A stretch of DNA of 6,442 nt from Candidatus Pacearchaeota archaeon (lineage in GTDB: Archaea > Nanoarchaeota > Nanoarchaeia > Pacearchaeales > GW2011-AR1): contig NZAS01000188.1 of assembly GCA_002686195.1 (NCBI GenBank), forward strand, positions 1-6,442, read 5' to 3'. Position 1 is the first letter of the stretch; every line of letters begins with the position of its first letter. The translations under genes were made by a program, and so were the position numbers. This document shows, piece by piece, positions 1 to 6,435 of this stretch. The notes under the pieces were generated by a model that ran no database searches, was not told the DNA's origin, and saw only the letters and a program-made list of their open reading frames with translations.

Positions 1-3000
1 AACTAAAGAAAGCCAAAGCAGGCGACATTACTTTAATCCAAGGAACAGTTTCCTCTCAGCACTTTCGAGAACAGTGTTTTCTTTTGGCAAATATTCTAGA
101 TTTTGCAGTTTATAAAAAGTTTAAACTAGAATCAGGGGGGCTTGTTACAAAGAGGCTTCCTTATGTAGACAAAGGAAGCAATGCGTGCTTGATGATTGAT
201 GGCGAGTCATATGGTTTTATTAATCAGCTTACTCAAAGTCCCACTCAAAATGTATTTTTTGATATGGAACCTAAAGACATTGCCACCTTACAGCCCATGA
301 TTCGTCTTTACAAAGTTAATACTGATAAAGAGACAGGCGACGAAACTGAAATAGAAATGAATTTCTCTTCAAACGCCACTTATCAGGAAATAAAAAGTGC
401 TTTTGATGATTCGGGCAGAAGAGGGGTAGGCGTTGGTATAAAAGAGTTTAATTTTACATATGATGGCTCGACGCCTTTTGCCGCTAAGAAAAGCATTAAA
501 GCCAAATTAACGTTGGTGGCGAATAATTTTGACGAACTGTTAAAGCCACGCGGACGCTCCTCTAAAAAGTATAGATATATTGATTTAGCATTAAAAACAG
601 GAACAAAGACTGGCGCCCAGACAGAACTTCAAGAGGCTAATTTATCTAAATTAAACTTCCGCCTAAAAGCGTTGGTGGGATGGGCACTTCCCCCTGGCGA
701 ATTGGAACATTTTGGAGGCTGGAGAAAAAAGAATGGCGAGGTTATAAAAAAGAGAGAGCTTATTAGAGCTATTTATGATTCCTTTGTGACGCTTAATTTG
801 ACACCGACCATTCATGAATTTGGTATTGATGAAACTGGGCGCACTACATTAACAATTAATTATTTGGCATATGTAGATGATTTTTATGATCAACCGACTT
901 TCAATATTTTTTCTGATCAGAATGCTGCCCTTACATTGCTTACCCGAGATCTGAGATATAAAAAAGTAATGCAATCGCCTAACTGTAATGCTGCAGATAT
1001 TGCGGAAATGAAGAAGGAAGACGGATATGCGGATGTTGTAAAAGAAGCTCGCCAAATTAACATGCGCTCATTAGCTCGCCAACTGATGAAGAAGAACTTA
1101 ATACGTTATATGTCTGTACCCTTTGAGGAGCAGTTATCCTTTTTAGAAAAGGGCCCCTTTTATAATCGTGCAACTGGACTGTATGAACAAATCGCTTTAA
1201 ACGTGCCGGAAACTGCCACCAAAGACATGCTGGATGATCTGGGGATGGCCACCGGTCCTGATGAAGTAGAACTAGCCGAAAAAGAATTAGAGGAGGCTAA
1301 GGCTCTTCTGAGGCAAACAGAGGCCGCAGCGCATCGGGATATAGGCGGCAGCATGCAGGACGCCGTTTCCGACGCGCAGGCAGCTGTTAGCGAAGCTGAA
1401 GAGGCACTCGGCAAAGCCCGGTGGCAACCGACTGCTGCAGAATCAGATGCGGTAGGAGCCAGCACTGTGGCAGATTTAGTTTCGACAGAACCAGAACCCT
1501 GGACAGGAGGTGATGCCAACACTGTCGCGACAGGCGAGCAAACAGCCGCTGATATCGCCTCCGCAGCGATAGAAGCACAACTTCCAGGGTTTGTTGATGT
1601 TGATGCCACGGAGGCCGCCGAAGCATATGCCGCTGACGCATCACTCTATGGGACTTATGATGCAGGGGAAGAGCTTACTCAGAATCAGGCTGACGAGCTT
1701 GTGGCGGATGTGATGCCTGATGCGGACAAAGCCTTAGAAGAAGAAGAAAAGAGTGGCACGGGCGTGCAGGAAATGGGAGAGATACCTCGTAAAATTGTTA
1801 ACTTGAACACTTATAATATCGCCTTTTTCTTTGTTAGTGATTTAATAGATCTCATCCTGGAGGGGATAGATGACTATCTCAGAGATATGCCGTCTAAAAT
1901 TACAGGTGAAGGTTCACCAGTGATAGAACAGATAGCAAACGATAAAATAGATATGGATGATGTGGCGGCAGAAATAGCTAGGATTAATAAATTTCGTGTG
2001 CAATTTGAGAAATTTAGAGTATTGCTGGGTCCCCTTGAATTGGTGAGTCCCAAAGATGATGTAGCTAGCGTATTTGTAAACTTTGGAGACGTGCCTGTTT
2101 CATTAAAATACTTTATGGAATGGCTCACTGATAAGCTCGTCCGCAAAGAGAAGTCAATTTATACTTTAAGTAAGTTCTTAAGCGATTTCTTTAATCATTT
2201 AGTGAGCGGATTTCTTAATGATAACACATGTTTTGGCTATTCTATTAAGCAAAAAACCAGGGTGAACCAAGCAGCTATCACATCTTATAAAAGTAGTAAA
2301 AATAAAAATGATGAAGTAACTCAATGGATTGTGGACAATCGGGTCCATGCGGGGATTGCGCGTGGAATGATTAATCCCGGCGCCGGAGGAATGCCCCAGC
2401 CTATATTGAACATTTCGGGCAAAGATCGTCATCCCGAGGTAAACCCAGGGCCCTCGCAGGAAATTAATTATATGGTATTTTTTGCAGGAAGAACACAGCC
2501 TTCCGACATTATGAAAGGCTCCCGAACGGCTGATGAGTCACGTGGCATTTTTCATTATATGCTGGGGAAGGATCGCGGCATCGTTAAAAAGATTGATCTG
2601 ACGCGTACAGATGCTAAATTTTTGCGTGAAGTGCGTTTTGAACAAGAAGGCTACAATGGACTTGAACAACTAAGAGAAGTGTATGATGTAGATATCGAGA
2701 CGTATGCCAATGTAAAAACATTTCCGGGAACATACATATATGTGAACCCTAAAGGGTGGGCGCCCAACACAGATTTCGATCTTACTCGATTGGGAATAGG
2801 AGGCTATTGCATGATTATCCGTTCAGAACACTCCTTTGGTGCCGGAAAGGCAAATTCTAAGATTACGGCTAAATGGGTGGCATCTATTGGTGCTAATGAA
2901 AAATCGGAGTTTCCTGACTCAGGCCGAGGCGCCAATACCGATACTCAGAAATGCAGAGCAAATCGCAGTACGGAGGCAAAAAGAACTGATTGGTGGAGCG

Positions 3001-3104
3001 GCAAAGTGGCTGGCGTCCTAGAGGCAATGGGGCTCGGTGGTGCAAATCCCGAAGTTGCCGAAGGCGACGGCACCGATGACACCCCTCCCACGCCAACGGA
3101 CTAA
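1..3104 (+). CDS. Large virion protein, probable baseplate hub-like protein (5' end outside window)
   Basis: The reading frame is open from the first full codon (base 3) to TAA at 3102-3104, about 1,033 codons, so the gene starts upstream. The TTG at 84 has no Shine-Dalgarno sequence and is not a convincing start. Three parts are visible. An N-terminal part (to about 1205) has beta-rich segments such as GVGIKEFNFTYDGSTPF and RYIDLALKTG. An insert (about 1206-1770) is rich in Ala, Glu and Asp. A C-terminal part (about 1780-3020) has a helical stretch (VNFGDVPVSLKYF, near 2080) and then DRGIVKKID, FPGTYIYVNP and LGIGGYCMIIRSEHSFGAG. The last pattern (Gly-Tyr, beta strand, His-Ser-Phe, Gly) resembles the closing beta domain of gp27/gpD-type tail hubs, hence the call. 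The tail ends in an acidic, Pro/Thr-rich segment. No lysozyme or peptidase motif was seen. It would act in the virion, at the baseplate or tail tip. A virion role is likely; the hub assignment is inference from motif resemblance. Confidence 0.6.
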   Translation, partial: LKKAKAGDITLIQGTVSSQHFREQCFLLANILDFAVYKKFKLESGGLVTKRLPYVDKGSNACLMIDGESYGFINQLTQSPTQNVFFDMEPKDIATLQPMIRLYKVNTDKETGDETEIEMNFSSNATYQEIKSAFDDSGRRGVGVGIKEFNFTYDGSTPFAAKKSIKAKLTLVANNFDELLKPRGRSSKKYRYIDLALKTGTKTGAQTELQEANLSKLNFRLKALVGWALPPGELEHFGGWRKKNGEVIKKRELIRAIYDSFVTLNLTPTIHEFGIDETGRTTLTINYLAYVDDFYDQPTFNIFSDQNAALTLLTRDLRYKKVMQSPNCNAADIAEMKKEDGYADVVKEARQINMRSLARQLMKKNLIRYMSVPFEEQLSFLEKGPFYNRATGLYEQIALNVPETATKDMLDDLGMATGPDEVELAEKELEEAKALLRQTEAAAHRDIGGSMQDAVSDAQAAVSEAEEALGKARWQPTAAESDAVGASTVADLVSTEPEPWTGGDANTVATGEQTAADIASAAIEAQLPGFVDVDATEAAEAYAADASLYGTYDAGEELTQNQADELVADVMPDADKALEEEEKSGTGVQEMGEIPRKIVNLNTYNIAFFFVSDLIDLILEGIDDYLRDMPSKITGEGSPVIEQIANDKIDMDDVAAEIARINKFRVQFEKFRVLLGPLELVSPKDDVASVFVNFGDVPVSLKYFMEWLTDKLVRKEKSIYTLSKFLSDFFNHLVSGFLNDNTCFGYSIKQKTRVNQAAITSYKSSKNKNDEVTQWIVDNRVHAGIARGMINPGAGGMPQPILNISGKDRHPEVNPGPSQEINYMVFFAGRTQPSDIMKGSRTADESRGIFHYMLGKDRGIVKKIDLTRTDAKFLREVRFEQEGYNGLEQLREVYDVDIETYANVKTFPGTYIYVNPKGWAPNTDFDLTRLGIGGYCMIIRSEHSFGAGKANSKITAKWVASIGANEKSEFPDSGRGANTDTQKCRANRSTEAKRTDWWSGKVAGVLEAMGLGGANPEVAEGDGTDDTPPTPTD
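1263..1770 (+). other. Coiled-coil plus acidic disordered insert within the hub-like protein
   Basis: This part of the large structural protein differs sharply from its flanks. Bases 1263 to about 1420 encode two heptad-like helical segments, EVELAEKELEEAKALLRQT and MQDAVSDAQAAVSEAEEAL, separated by a Gly-containing break, which suggests a helical hairpin. Bases about 1421-1770 encode an Ala/Asp/Glu/Thr-rich stretch with few hydrophobic residues, probably flexible. By hand count bases 1321-1440 are 65% G+C (78/120), against 37% (22/60) at 1081-1140. Part of this comes from Ala and Gly codons, but third positions are also fairly GC-rich. The frame stays intact, so this is an in-frame domain and not a broken gene. 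Confidence 0.6.
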
Positions 3105-3105
3105 T

Positions 3106-3110
3106 AGGAG
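3106..3110 (+). promoter_or_regulatory. Ribosome binding site of the 404-residue protein gene
   Basis: AGGAG lies directly after the upstream TAA stop and 9 bases before the ATG at 3120. It fixes this start and shows that the gene is translated straight after the large structural gene, with no room for a terminator between them. Confidence 0.8.
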
Positions 3111-3119
3111 AAAGATTAT

Positions 3120-4334
3120 ATGTCATTATATTATGCCGAATCAAATAGCGAAACGACGCGAAAACTCTTTATTAAAAGAAACATTTATCGTAACCGGATG
3201 ATAGGAGCAGCCGCACGTTTTCCTAACATCATAGATTTTAATTTTGCAGAAAAGCAACTCTATGGCAGAGTCAATAGAGTGTTCACGCCTATCACATTTA
3301 ATAATAGCGTTCTCCAATTAAAACAGTTTGATGCGTCTGTCTCTCAGGGGGACGGCATATCTGCTATTAATTTCGTAGTGGATGCTTTTAATGGACTCAA
3401 TCAGCAATTTGCCAAATGTGCAACGCAAGGAAAAATCTCAAAAGATGATCCATATTTAAGTACTCTGCGTGTGTTTAGAGCTTATGTGCCTCCTCACCAA
3501 GCTTATAATGATCAATGGCGCGCCTATATGGCACTTGTGGACGCTGCATTTAAAGCTGCCAATGTGGAAGTCAAAGATTTCGATGAGTTTATTAAAGAAC
3601 TGATGATAGTGTTAAACAAGACAGCCGCCACCACCGCTTTTACGCAGCCTGCATTTACTAAAAGTAGAAGATGTTCTATTCAGACTTCTGGATTGGCTGT
3701 GGAAATTGCCAATCTAAATGCATCCAATGATTTTGATAAGATCGTGGCTTTTGTCCGGAGCCCTAACTGGGGCTTTTATGTTAATGCTTGTAATTCATAT
3801 GGTTTTATGGTAGATCAATGGAACCCCTGGCGCTTGGTTGCGGACATTGGCGCACCAGCTATGATTCGAGATTATGTTTCTAAGTATGGGGTGACATCCA
3901 CTCAACAGATAATAGACTTGGCATACAGTTATACTCATGGAAGATACTATCGTAACTTTAAATATTATCTCCTAAACATGTATAATCATGTGAGAAAAAA
4001 AATGGTGACAGTTGAGGAACAGTGCGGAGGTAGAACTATTCAAAAACGCATTCAGACAAAAACTTATTCCATGGAGGAACTCACGGAAAAATATTCTGAA
4101 TCTTATTTTTTGGAACTGTATTGTCGTATTCGATTTTTGGAGGAAGAGTCATCGTTTCCAGAATATAAAAAAATAAGCTTGACTAAAGATACCATAGCGT
4201 TGTATAATAGTAAGAGTCTCGGAGCAGCTTTGGAAAAATTTGAAAGAATTATTAATAAAACATTTGACTATAGTGGTTCAATGAGTTATATTATTGATCA
4301 TAGAAGAGCAGTTCGCGACTCGGAGGGACCGTGA
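3120..4334 (+). CDS. Putative phage virion protein of unknown function (404 aa)
   Basis: I do not recognise a named family. The start is an ATG with AGGAG 9 bases upstream; the stop TGA (4332-4334) overlaps the next gene's GTG. The protein is soluble-looking, with no signal peptide or membrane segment. It is rich in aromatic residues and Arg, and has several Cys. The most distinctive block is around residues 216-242, with NWGFYVNACNSYGF followed by NPWRLVADI, a Trp/Tyr/Asn-rich stretch that looks structurally constrained. A second block, HGRYYRNFKYYLLNMYNH (about residues 276-293), is strongly aromatic and basic, and the C-terminal third is mostly helical and charged. Its position 15 bases behind a probable baseplate protein suggests another tail or baseplate component. 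A role with the following polymerase cannot be excluded. No catalytic motif was seen. Confidence 0.6.
   Translation: MSLYYAESNSETTRKLFIKRNIYRNRMIGAAARFPNIIDFNFAEKQLYGRVNRVFTPITFNNSVLQLKQFDASVSQGDGISAINFVVDAFNGLNQQFAKCATQGKISKDDPYLSTLRVFRAYVPPHQAYNDQWRAYMALVDAAFKAANVEVKDFDEFIKELMIVLNKTAATTAFTQPAFTKSRRCSIQTSGLAVEIANLNASNDFDKIVAFVRSPNWGFYVNACNSYGFMVDQWNPWRLVADIGAPAMIRDYVSKYGVTSTQQIIDLAYSYTHGRYYRNFKYYLLNMYNHVRKKMVTVEEQCGGRTIQKRIQTKTYSMEELTEKYSESYFLELYCRIRFLEEESSFPEYKKISLTKDTIALYNSKSLGAALEKFERIINKTFDYSGSMSYIIDHRRAVRDSEGP
4179..4208 (+). promoter_or_regulatory. Candidate sigma70 promoter inside the 3' end of the 404-aa gene, upstream of the polymerase gene
   Basis: TTGACT (4179-4184) and TATAAT (4203-4208) are separated by 18 bases, matching the sigma70 consensus at 11 of 12 positions. 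Transcription would begin near 4215, about 115 bases before the polymerase GTG. It lies in coding sequence, so chance is possible in AT-rich DNA, but it could give the polymerase and tubulin-like genes their own timing apart from the structural genes. Confidence 0.4.
4322..4326 (+). promoter_or_regulatory. Ribosome binding site of the DNA polymerase gene
   Basis: GGAGG lies inside the last codons of the upstream gene, 4 bases before the GTG at 4331. The spacing is short, but the match is strong and supports the GTG start. No other plausible start codon follows until far into the protein. Confidence 0.65.
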
Positions 4335-5521
4335 TATTTCAGACATTGGATGATAAGTCCGAATGTGTGGGAATATATGTAGATGGTAAATTGCATTTTG
4401 ATGCATTGCCGTCCAATCTCACCAGAACATGGAAGTATACAGGATCCATTACTGATCCTAATGTGGAGTATGCATGGCTGCGCTGTGGGGGACAGTCTCT
4501 CAAACAGGCATGCCCCGAAGAGTTAATCGAGGACTGGCGCCGATTACAGCGACGTTTTGAAGCATATTTAAAATCTTTCAGAATCGGAAAGATTAGTATG
4601 CGCGAGCATTGTTTTTTTGATTTGGTGCCTAAAGATTTCTTGCATGAGTTTTGTGATGTTAAGAATAAAATCACACAAGATGTATTTGATAACTACGAGA
4701 AGCCAGCAAATTATGATCATTTAGATCGGGTTCAAAAATTATTGTATAAGATTAAGTATAGAGATCTTAATGTTAGCGGAGCCAACAGTAAAGCTTTGTT
4801 TTATCAGACACACATGAGGGATCGCGCACGCAAATTATTGAAGGGCCCATTGCATATTGATTATAATTTGTTCGGCACAGTGACAGGGAGATTGGCAACC
4901 CATTCTAATTCTTTTCCGATTCTGACAATGATGCGTGATTTGAGAAAGATAGTGAAACCTCACAATGAATGGTTTATATCGTTGGATTATAATGGTGCCG
5001 AAGTGCGCACCTTTTTGGGGCTAACAGGAAAGAGACAGCCCCAAGAAGATATTCACGAATGGAATAAAATCAATGTCATTCGGAAGAAAGACTTATCACG
5101 TGATGAAATGAAAACTATATTTTTTGCTTGGCTCTATGGCGGAACCACACAGAATGTATTAAAGGACAGCACATACAACAAACAAGAAGTACTTGATAGA
5201 TGGTATGTGGATGGAAAAGTAAAGACTCCGTTTGATCGATCTATTATCGTTGACGAAAGAAAGGCGCTCAATTATGTCGTCCAGAGCACAACTGCAGATT
5301 TAGTTTTACACAAAGCAGTCGTGATTGATGAGTTCTTGGAAGGAAAGAAATCTTTTGTATCGCATGTTGTTCATGATGAGATTGTATTGGACATGGCAGA
5401 GGATGAAAGGGAATTGATTGTAGATATTAAAAAGATATTCTCCGAGACTCGGTTCGGAGACTACATGGTGAACCTTAAGGCAGGTAAGAATTATTGTGAT
5501 CTGGAGGATTTGAATCTGTGA
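4331..5521 (+). CDS. Compact family A DNA polymerase without recognisable exonuclease domain
   Basis: Template-directed DNA synthesis, presumably phage genome replication in the host cytoplasm. The polymerase motifs occur in order: TGRLATHS (residues 185-192), motif A LDYNGAEVR with catalytic D219 and E224, motif B R257-K261-F265-Y269-G270 (RDEMKTIFFAWLYGG, close to the T7 pattern RDxxKT...LYG), R310-N314-Q318 with the E. coli Pol I spacing of R841-N845-Q849, and motif C H348-D349-E350. All key residues are present, so it should be active. F265 is at the E. coli F762 position, which in that enzyme favours rejection of dideoxynucleotides. The protein is short for the family: 42 residues from motif A D to motif B K, against 53 in E. 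coli Pol I. About 180 N-terminal residues show no clear DxE-type exonuclease motif and remain unassigned. GTG start, with a 4-base overlap with the gene before and the gene after. Proofreading, if any, must come from another protein. Confidence 0.9.
   Translation: MIFQTLDDKSECVGIYVDGKLHFDALPSNLTRTWKYTGSITDPNVEYAWLRCGGQSLKQACPEELIEDWRRLQRRFEAYLKSFRIGKISMREHCFFDLVPKDFLHEFCDVKNKITQDVFDNYEKPANYDHLDRVQKLLYKIKYRDLNVSGANSKALFYQTHMRDRARKLLKGPLHIDYNLFGTVTGRLATHSNSFPILTMMRDLRKIVKPHNEWFISLDYNGAEVRTFLGLTGKRQPQEDIHEWNKINVIRKKDLSRDEMKTIFFAWLYGGTTQNVLKDSTYNKQEVLDRWYVDGKVKTPFDRSIIVDERKALNYVVQSTTADLVLHKAVVIDEFLEGKKSFVSHVVHDEIVLDMAEDERELIVDIKKIFSETRFGDYMVNLKAGKNYCDLEDLNL
5503..5507 (+). promoter_or_regulatory. 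Ribosome binding site of the tubulin-like gene
   Basis: GGAGG, within the polymerase C-terminal codons, sits 10 bases before the GTG at 5518. It supports that start, which is needed to keep the N-terminal glycine loop (IVALGNAA). An internal ATG start at Met29 would remove it. Confidence 0.7.
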
Positions 5522-6360
5522 TTTCAATTGTCGCCCTAGGAAATGCCGCCACTGCTATTGCGGAGAAGTTTGGTGATACGCCGAATTATCACGTGTATAA
5601 AATGAACAACAAAGTGAAGCGGAATTCTAAATACCAATTTAGATTGAAAACGTATGATACACCTGAAGAATATGAACATAATATTCCGGATGTAAAAAAG
5701 TTTTTCAAAGATGTAGACGAGCATGTTCAATTTATTATCGTGGGGGCATCTTACAGTTCCAATTATGCTTTGGGAATATTAGAACAACTAAAAGATAAAA
5801 GGTTGGACATATTTTATATCAAGCCCGATACTGATTTGCTTACAGGAATCCCACGGTTATTGGAAAATACAGCGTTTGGAGTTCTTCAAGAATATGCCCG
5901 TTCGGGATTGTTTCGTTCCATGACTATTTTTTCTAATTTAAATCTAGAAAATATTCTACAACACATTCCGGTGAAAGAATATTATGAAACATTAAATACG
6001 TCAATTTTTTCAACCATACATTATTTAAATTACTTTGAACATTCAGAGCCGGAAATCGGTCAAGTTTCTAAGCCTGCTGACATTAATCGAATCAGAACAG
6101 TTGGCATGTTAGATATGAAAACTCTTGAAGAAAAGTGGATCTTTGACATTGACACCGAGAGAGAACTGTGTTATTATATGTGTATCAATGAAAAAAGATT
6201 AAAGGAAGAAGGCGGTCTTCATAGAAAGATTGTAAATATACTAAAGGAAAAACCAAGAAATGCTTTTAGAAAAATTTCATATGCAATCTATGAAACCCCT
6301 CTACCACAAGACTTTGGGTTCTGCGTTGCCCACACTAACGCAATCCAAAAAAACTCTTGA
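5518..6360 (+). CDS. Divergent tubulin/FtsZ-like protein (280 aa)
   Basis: No named family is certain, but the order of elements follows the tubulin/FtsZ fold. Residues 2-14 (ISIVALGNAATAI) match strand 1, the first nucleotide loop and helix 1. VYKMNNK (near 26-32) matches strand 2 and its NTD-type loop. FIIVGASYSSN (72-82) stands where FtsZ has the GGGTGTG loop. Then come IKPDTD (101-106), the helix ending NTAFGVLQEYA, a strand and NLNLENIL, as in FtsZ's KP...E...A...L...IPNDKLL. N160 fits the Asn before helix 7. ADINRIRTV (187-195) lines up with FtsZ VDFADVRTV: D188 would be the D209 equivalent, but the D212 equivalent is R191. The GGGTGTG signature and the GxGxNP loop are missing, so nucleotide binding or hydrolysis may be weak or lost. 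The protein is shorter than FtsZ (383 in E. coli). GTG start, translationally coupled to the polymerase. It may be a filament-forming or filament-capping protein positioning DNA or capsids. The fold is inference from hand alignment; an unrelated Rossmann-like protein is the alternative. Confidence 0.55.
   Translation: MISIVALGNAATAIAEKFGDTPNYHVYKMNNKVKRNSKYQFRLKTYDTPEEYEHNIPDVKKFFKDVDEHVQFIIVGASYSSNYALGILEQLKDKRLDIFYIKPDTDLLTGIPRLLENTAFGVLQEYARSGLFRSMTIFSNLNLENILQHIPVKEYYETLNTSIFSTIHYLNYFEHSEPEIGQVSKPADINRIRTVGMLDMKTLEEKWIFDIDTERELCYYMCINEKRLKEEGGLHRKIVNILKEKPRNAFRKISYAIYETPLPQDFGFCVAHTNAIQKNS
6149..6177 (+). promoter_or_regulatory. Candidate extended -10 sigma70 promoter inside the tubulin-like gene
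   Basis: TTGACA (6149-6154), a 17-base spacer ending in TGT, and TATTAT (6172-6177) match the consensus at 11 of 12 positions plus the TGn extension. Transcription would start near 6184, within the last 60 codons of the gene, and would read into the gene beyond the right edge. It has the same 17-base spacer and TGTTAT junction as the promoter at 6357. It lies in coding sequence, so chance is possible. Confidence 0.45.
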
Positions 6361-6385
6361 CTTGCTTAGTTGAGAGTGTTATACT
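6357..6385 (+). promoter_or_regulatory. Sigma70 promoter with extended -10, driving the downstream gene
   Basis: TTGACT (6357-6362) and TATACT (6380-6385) are separated by exactly 17 bases, with TGT just before the -10 box. The -35 box contains the tubulin-like gene's TGA stop. Transcription would begin near 6392, giving a leader of about 50 bases before the next gene. No hairpin terminator precedes it, so read-through from upstream genes is also likely. Recognition by unmodified host RNA polymerase is expected from the consensus. Confidence 0.75.
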
Positions 6386-6406
6386 AGAACAGTAAGGAAC
6401 GCTTAT

Positions 6407-6422
6407 TGTTTACTCATAAACA
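6407..6422 (+). repeat. Short perfect inverted repeat in the leader
   Basis: TGTTTA (6407-6412) and TAAACA (6417-6422) form a 6-base perfect inverted repeat around CTCA, about 15 bases after the predicted transcription start and just before the ribosome binding site. It could be an operator for a dimeric repressor or a weak leader hairpin. It is AT-rich and short, and no T-run follows, so it is not a terminator. Confidence 0.35.
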
Positions 6423-6430
6423 TCAAAAAA

Positions 6431-6435
6431 AGGAG
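6431..6435 (+). promoter_or_regulatory. Ribosome binding site of a gene starting beyond the right edge
   Basis: AGGAG after an A-run (AAAAAAAGGAGATAAATT) ends 7 bases before the window edge, so a start codon is expected at about base 6443. The strong site next to the promoter at 6357 implies a well-expressed gene. Confidence 0.7.

Noticed and set aside
84..86. TTG as the start of the large structural gene
   Set aside because: No ribosome binding site is present, and the same frame is open to the left edge with normal protein-like sequence.
1160..1644. Long antisense open frames opposite the hub-like gene
   Set aside because: They overlie the GC-rich, Ala-rich insert, where stops are rare on the other strand. 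Their products are low-complexity Ser/Ala or Leu/Arg strings without motifs, and the sense frame is intact.
2836..3021. Short + strand open frame overlapping the end of the hub-like gene
   Set aside because: It is out of frame with a coding region that carries the best hub-like motifs, and has no Shine-Dalgarno sequence.
4339..4674. 111-codon antisense open frame within the polymerase gene
   Set aside because: No ribosome binding site or protein motif was seen, and it lies wholly inside a clearly coding polymerase gene.
5518..5560. NAD(P)-binding Rossmann loop at the start of the 280-aa protein
   Set aside because: The opening VALGNAA resembles one, but the downstream order of elements (NTD-like loop, KP strand, Asn before helix 7, RTV motif) fits tubulin/FtsZ better. 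It remains the main alternative.
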